The position numbers were made by a program, and so were the translations under genes. The notes below the pieces were generated by a model. That model was not told where the DNA came from. It made no database searches and saw nothing but the letters and a program-made list of their open reading frames with translations. Positions 47,701 to 53,700 of a stretch of DNA of 64,000 nucleotides are shown piece by piece. Source of the stretch: Prionace glauca (taxonomy: Eukaryota; Chordata; Chondrichthyes; Carcharhiniformes; Carcharhinidae); assembly GCA_037974335.1 (NCBI GenBank), contig CM075724.1, positions 72,534,850 to 72,598,849 on the forward strand, written 5' to 3'. The number at the start of each line of letters is the position of its first letter. Position 1 is the stretch's first letter.

Positions 47701-50700
47701 AGGGGAAAGAGGAATAAGAAGAGCAGTCAGGGTCCCCCAGCCTCCCCAGAGGCCCCCCAAGGTTCGTCGACAGGGGCAGAGAAAGATAGGCAGCAGGAGG
47801 AGACTAACTTAGAGGGACAGAAGGGGGCCGGTAAGGTGATAGTGGTAGGGGACGGGAGGGTCAGAGGTATCGATAGGAGGTTCTGTGGACAGAGGCGTGA
47901 TTCCAGGATAGTGGTCTGCCTCCCTGGAGCAGGGGTAAATGACGTATCGGACAGGGTAGAGGGAATTTTGAAAGGGGAGGGGGCACATGCTGAGGTCATA
48001 GTACATGTAGGGGAAGGGGACATAGGAAGGAGCAGTAGGTAGAGGTACGTAGGCAATTTAGGGAATTGGGGGCCAAACTAAAGAGTAGGACCTCCACGGT
48101 GGCACTCTCTGGGTTGCTGCCCAGTACCAGCAGGGCAAAGAATGAAGAGATCATGCAGCTGAATGCATGGTTGAGGGATTGGTGTAGGGTAGAGGGCTTT
48201 ACTTTTGTGGATCACTGGGAGGTGTTTAAGAGAGAAGGGCAATTGTACAGGAAGGGTGGGGAGAATTTGAACGGGAGGGGAACTAATGTCTTAGCGGGGA
48301 GGTTAGCTGGGGTGTTTACGAAGGGTTTAAACTAATATGGAAGGGGGGTGGGGAGGTGGCTGGGAGAGAGTCGAGTGAAAGGAAAAGTATCAGGGAGAAG
48401 GTGGTTCTGAGGGACACTTGTGGGTTGAACTGTGTCTGTTTCAATGCTAGGAGTGTGGTAGGGAAAACGGATGAGCTTAGGGCCTTGATGTTTGTGAGGC
48501 AGTTAGATGTGGTGGTTGTAACGGAGACGTGGTTATGGGAGGGGCAGGACTGGTAGCTGAATGTTCCTGGGTACAAGTGTTTTAGGTGTGACAGAGGAGG
48601 GATGAAGAGAGGAGGAGGGGTGGCACTGTTAGTCAAGGAAAACATCACAGTAGTGCAGAAGGAGGACGATATGGAATATGGACGATAGGGATTGAGTCAG
48701 TGTGGGTGGAGTTGAGGAATAAAAAAGGAGAGATCACATTGCTAGGGGTGTACTATAGGCCACCCAACAGCCCAAAGTCAGTGGAGGAAGGCATTTGCAG
48801 GGGCATTTTGGACAGGTGCAGGAAGAACAGAGTGGTTGTAGTGGGTGATTTTAATTTTCCTGGAGTGAATTGGAGGGGGCCTAGAGCTGTGGGTACGGAG
48901 GGAGAGGAGTTTGTGAACTGTGTTATGGAAGGGTCGCTAGAACAGTATGTAACTAGCCCGACTAGGGGAGGGGCTATACTGGATCTAGTGTTGGGAAACG
49001 AACCGGGACAGGTGGGTGAGGTAGAGGTAGGCGAACATGTGGCGAACAGTGACCACAAGTCCGTCTACTTTAGGATAAAAATGGAAAGGGACGAGTGCCG
49101 TCCGAATGGGAATGTGCTGAACTGGGGAAAGGCGAGCTATGGCAGGATTAGAAGGGAGCTGCAGCAAACTGATTGGGAGGGACTGTTAGCTGGCAAGTCC
49201 ACGGTTGGCAAGTGGGAGGCATTTAGGGACAAAATGAAAGCTGCAGGGGAGGTATGTTCCGGTTAAGCGAAAGGATGGGAAAGGAAGGATTAGACAGCCG
49301 TGGATTACGGAGGATATTGAAGACTTGGTCAGGAAGAAGAGGGAGGCGTATGTTAGGTCAAAACAAATGGGTACGGAGAGTGCGCTGGAAGAATACAGCG
49401 AGAGTAGGATGGAGCTAAAAAGGGGAATTAGAGGGGGGAAGAGAGGGCATGAGATGGCTTTGGCTGGTAGGATTAAGGAAAATCCAAAGGCATTTTATTC
49501 CTATATCAGAGGCAATAAAGTAGTTAGAGGGAAAATTGGTCCTCTTAGGGACAAGAGTGGAGAGTTGTGTATTGAGTCGGAGGGGATGGGGGAGCTCCTG
49601 AATGAATACTTTGCGGCGGTATTCACAAAGGAGAGGGGTTCGGAATCGTGTGGTCTCTTGGAGGGAGTGAAGGTTTATTTGCAGGATATAGTTATTACGA
49701 GAGAGGAAGTGCTAGGGCTTTTAGGTAGCGTAAGGACGGATAAAGCTCCGGGGCCTGATGGTATTTATCCCAGGCTGCTTAGGGAGGCGAAAGATGAAAT
49801 TGCTGGGCCTCTGGCGCAAATCTTTGTCTCTTCTTTGGACACAGGTGAAGTCCCAGAAGACTGGAGGGTAGCAAATGTGGTCCCGTTGTTCAAAAAGGTA
49901 GTAGGGATAACCCTGGGAATTATAGACCGGTGAGTTTGACGTCGGTGGTAGGGAAGTTAATGGAAAAAATACTTAAGGGTAGGATGTATGAGCATTTGGA
50001 GCGTTGCGATCTGATTAGGGATACGCAACATGGCTTTGTTAGAGGGAGGTCTTGCCTTACGAATCTGGTGGAATTCTTTGAGGAGGTGACAAAAATGGTT
50101 GACGATGGGAAAACCGTTGATGTCATCTATATGGGTTTCAGTAAGGCGTTTGACAAAGTCCCTCACAGTAGGCTGGTAGAAAAGGTTAAGGCGCATGGGA
50201 TACGAGGCAAGGTAGCTAAGTGGATTGAGAACTGGCTGGGAAATAGGAGACAGAGGGTAGCTGTGGAGGGGACCTTGTCGGGCTGGAGGCCAGTGACCAG
50301 TGGTGTGCCACAGGGCTCAGTACTGGGACCTCTCCTCTTTATAGTCTACATAAATGACTTGGAAGAGGGCGTAGATGGTGTGATTAGCAAGTTTGCTGAT
50401 GACACCAAGATGGCAGGGTTGGCGGGTACGGAACTGGATTGTCAGGTGATACAACAGGATATAGATAGGTTGGTGCACTGGGCAGATATGTGGCAGATGG
50501 CATTTAATCCTGACAAATGCGAGGTGATGCATTTTGGACGGAATAATGCAGAGGGGAGCTATGTGATTAAAGGTAGGCCGATTAGGAGTATAGCCATACA
50601 GAGGGACCTGGGAGTGCAGGTTCACAAATCCATGAAGGTTGCATCACAAGTGGAGAAGGTTGTTAGGAAGGCTTATGGGATGTTGGCCTTTATAGGAAGG

Positions 50701-53700
50701 GGCATAGAGTATAAAAGCTGCTGTCTAATGCTTCAGTTGTACAGAACATTGGTTAGACCGCATTTGGAGTACTGCGTCCAGTTCTGGTCACCTTACTACC
50801 GGAAGGACGTGGAGTCTCTGGAAAGGGTGCAGAGGATGTTTACCAGGATGTTGCCTGGCATGGGGGGACTGGGTTACGAGGAGAGGTTGAAGAAACTGGG
50901 ACTATTCTCCTTGGAAAGGCGGAGATTGAGAGGGGACATGATAGAAGTATATAAGATAATGAAGGGAATGGATAGAGTTAATAGTGAGAGACTGCTCCCT
51001 AGACTGGATACGAACACGAGAGGTCATCATTTAAGGGTGAGGGGAGAGAGGTATAATTTGGAGGTGAGAAGAAGGTTCTTTACACAGAGAGTTGTGGGGG
51101 TCAGGAACGCGCTACCGAGTAGGGTGGTGGAGGCAGGAACGTTGGACTCGTTTAAGATGCAGTTAGATAGGTACATGAGTGAAACGAAAATGGAGGGATA
51201 TGGTAGGGGATATTAAATAGGGTTAAACCTCGGGAGACACCGGAAAGGCAGACTGTAAGATTAATATTTTTGACTTTATTCCACAGGTGGAGGTCCACCT
51301 CGTGTCAAACGAGGGGGATTCACACAGCGGGTCGTGCCTGGGCTGCTCTTGGAAGTTCCAGGAGTGGCCTAGTACTTCATGTCGGTGTGTGTGCTTGATC
51401 CTGGACCGGTAGATGGGCGCCGCAACAGCTCAGTGACTAGCACTGCTGGCTGTGCAGGCACATGGATTTGGGCCTGTGTCTGTGGGAGTTTGCGCATTCT
51501 CCCTGTGGTTGCGTGGGTTTCCTCCGGGTGCTCCGGTTTCCTCCCACACCCCAAAAATGTGCTCTCAGGCTAATCGGTTTTTACCAAATTGACACTATTT
51601 CTTCCCTGAATCTGACTGAGTAGGGTTCCATTCATAGACATGCAGGGTAGAATAGGTGTAGGGTGGTGTGGCGGCGTGGGCTCGTTGGGCCGATGGGCCT
51701 GTTTCCCGTGCTGGATTGTTCTTTGTTCTTTGAGCCTGCTTTAATTTAATTAATTATCAGGGCCACACGGGGAAGCCTTTCACTGTTTGCTGGAGCAGAG
51801 AGAAAGCTAAGAATTTACCTGTTAAAAACCTGTTTAAAATAAGTTTAAAGCACTTTGTTCGTTGTAGAACTGTTTAAAGCATTTATTTTATTGTATTTAC
51901 TGCTTGTTTAGAACAGAGTTATGGACGAGCCTGCTTCAAATCAGCGCCAGGTTTAAAAGGAGGCCTGGTGTACACAGCGGGCAGTGTCTGAGCGGGCAGT
52001 GGAGTGAGTGGGAAGCAGAGTGAGCTCATAGGGCTTAATATCAAAAAGGGCTTGAAGGAAAAAAGGCCCGGTGAGTTTGTTTGAAAAAAACAAGGAAAAA
52101 AAAATGTTTTTCAATACTACTACAGCAAGAAACAAGGAAAAAATTTTTTCCCATAAAAAATTACAGTGAATAATGGAGGGGCATGTGATGTGTGGTTTCT
52201 GTATGATGTGGGAACTGGTGGACCCCAGGGTCCTTCCCAGTGACCATGTCTGCAGTAAGTGCAGGTTGCTGGAGGAGCTCCAGCTCAAGGTGGATGAGCT
52301 GGCCTCTGAGCTACAGACACTGAGGCTCATCAGGGGGAGAGAGGGTGCCCCTAGACTGGCTAAATCTAAGGGTCAGGGACAAAAGGGGGCTGCTGGGAGG
52401 AGAAAGGGGGGTGAGGAGCGGAGGCCTCAGCCTCTTAACCTGCATTACAGGTTTGAGGTTCTTGCTTCCAGTCTGGAAGAGGACGAGGCAGGAGAGGTTG
52501 GTGAGCAAACTGCACACGGTATAGTGATGCAGCAGGACATAGGCAAAGAGAAGGGGAAAAGGAACGTAGTAGTGATTGGGGATAGTGGGGTGAAGGGTAT
52601 TGACACTATCCTTTGTCACAATGATAAAGTGCACAGAAGGGTGTGTTGTCTGCCTGGTGCTCGGGTACAGGATGTCGCAGCTGGGCTGCAGAGGAATCTG
52701 GAGTGGGAGGGTGAGAACCCGGTCGTTGTAGTACATGTGGGTGCCGGCGACGTAGGCAAAATGCGGACTGAGAATCTGGGAAGGGAGTATGAAAAGCTGG
52801 GAATGGAATTAAAAAGTAGAACCGACAAGGTGGTTATCTCTGGGCTACTGCCTGAACCGAGGGCAGACGGGCGTAGGGTTGATAGGATAAAGGAAGTAAA
52901 TGGATGGCTCAGGGATTGGTGTGGGAGGAATGGGTTCGAATTTATGGGACATTGGCACCAGTATTGGGGTAGGTGGGACCTGTTCGGGCAGGATGGGGTT
53001 GGTCTGAATCATGCTGGGACCAGAGTGCTGGCGAATCGAGTAAAGAGGACTGTAGACATGGCTTTAAACTAATTAAGGGGGGGGAGGGTGCGAGGGTAGG
53101 TGACGCTATGAGGTCTAAAGTTCAGGATAGGGTACAGGTAAGGGAAGAGGCCAAGGATGTCCCAATTGGTGGCGTTACGGCAAATAGGGTCCAGGTGAAG
53201 GCTGGGATGAAAGCGCTTTATCTGAATGCACGAAGCATTCAGAATAAAGTGGATGAGCTGATGGCGCAGATTGACACAAATGGATACGATCTGGTGACCA
53301 TTACAGAGACGTGGCTGCAAGGTGACAGGGACTGGGAGATGAATGTACAGGGCTATCAAGTGTTTAGGAAGGATAAGCAGGAGGAAAGAGGGGGTGGCGT
53401 AGCTCTGCTGATTAAGGATAGTATTAAGGTGGTAGCAAGGGATGATATCGGAGCCAAGGAGCAGAAAGTGGAATCGTTGTGGGTGGAGATTAGCAACAGA
53501 AAAGGGAGGAAGACGCTAGTGGGTGTCGTCTATAGGCCCCCGAATAATGATCTGGAGGTGGGGCGGGCTGTTAACGCGCAAATAAGTGCCGGGTGCAGGA
53601 ATGGGACGGCAGTAGTTATGGGAGATTTCAATCTGCATATTGATTGGTCGACCCATGTTGGACGAGGTGGGCTCGAGGAGGATTTCTTGGAATGCTGCAG

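Larger units (their letters stand above)
47394..51731 (+). mobile_element. LINE A: near full-length CR1, family III
   Basis: 5' region from 47394, ORF1 from 47443, ORF2 to 51216, and a 3' region with CR1/SINE-type tail TTGGGCCGATGGGCCTG and TTCTTTGTTCTTT at 51731. About 515 bases follow ORF2; much of 51415-51731 matches the HE1-like SINE. It is flanked by the 189-base monomers on both sides, so it may sit inside LINE B's promoter array. Confidence 0.9.

Noticed and set aside
47727-48056. Minus-strand frames opposite LINE A ORF1
   Set aside because: Antisense shadows of the LINE coding sequence.
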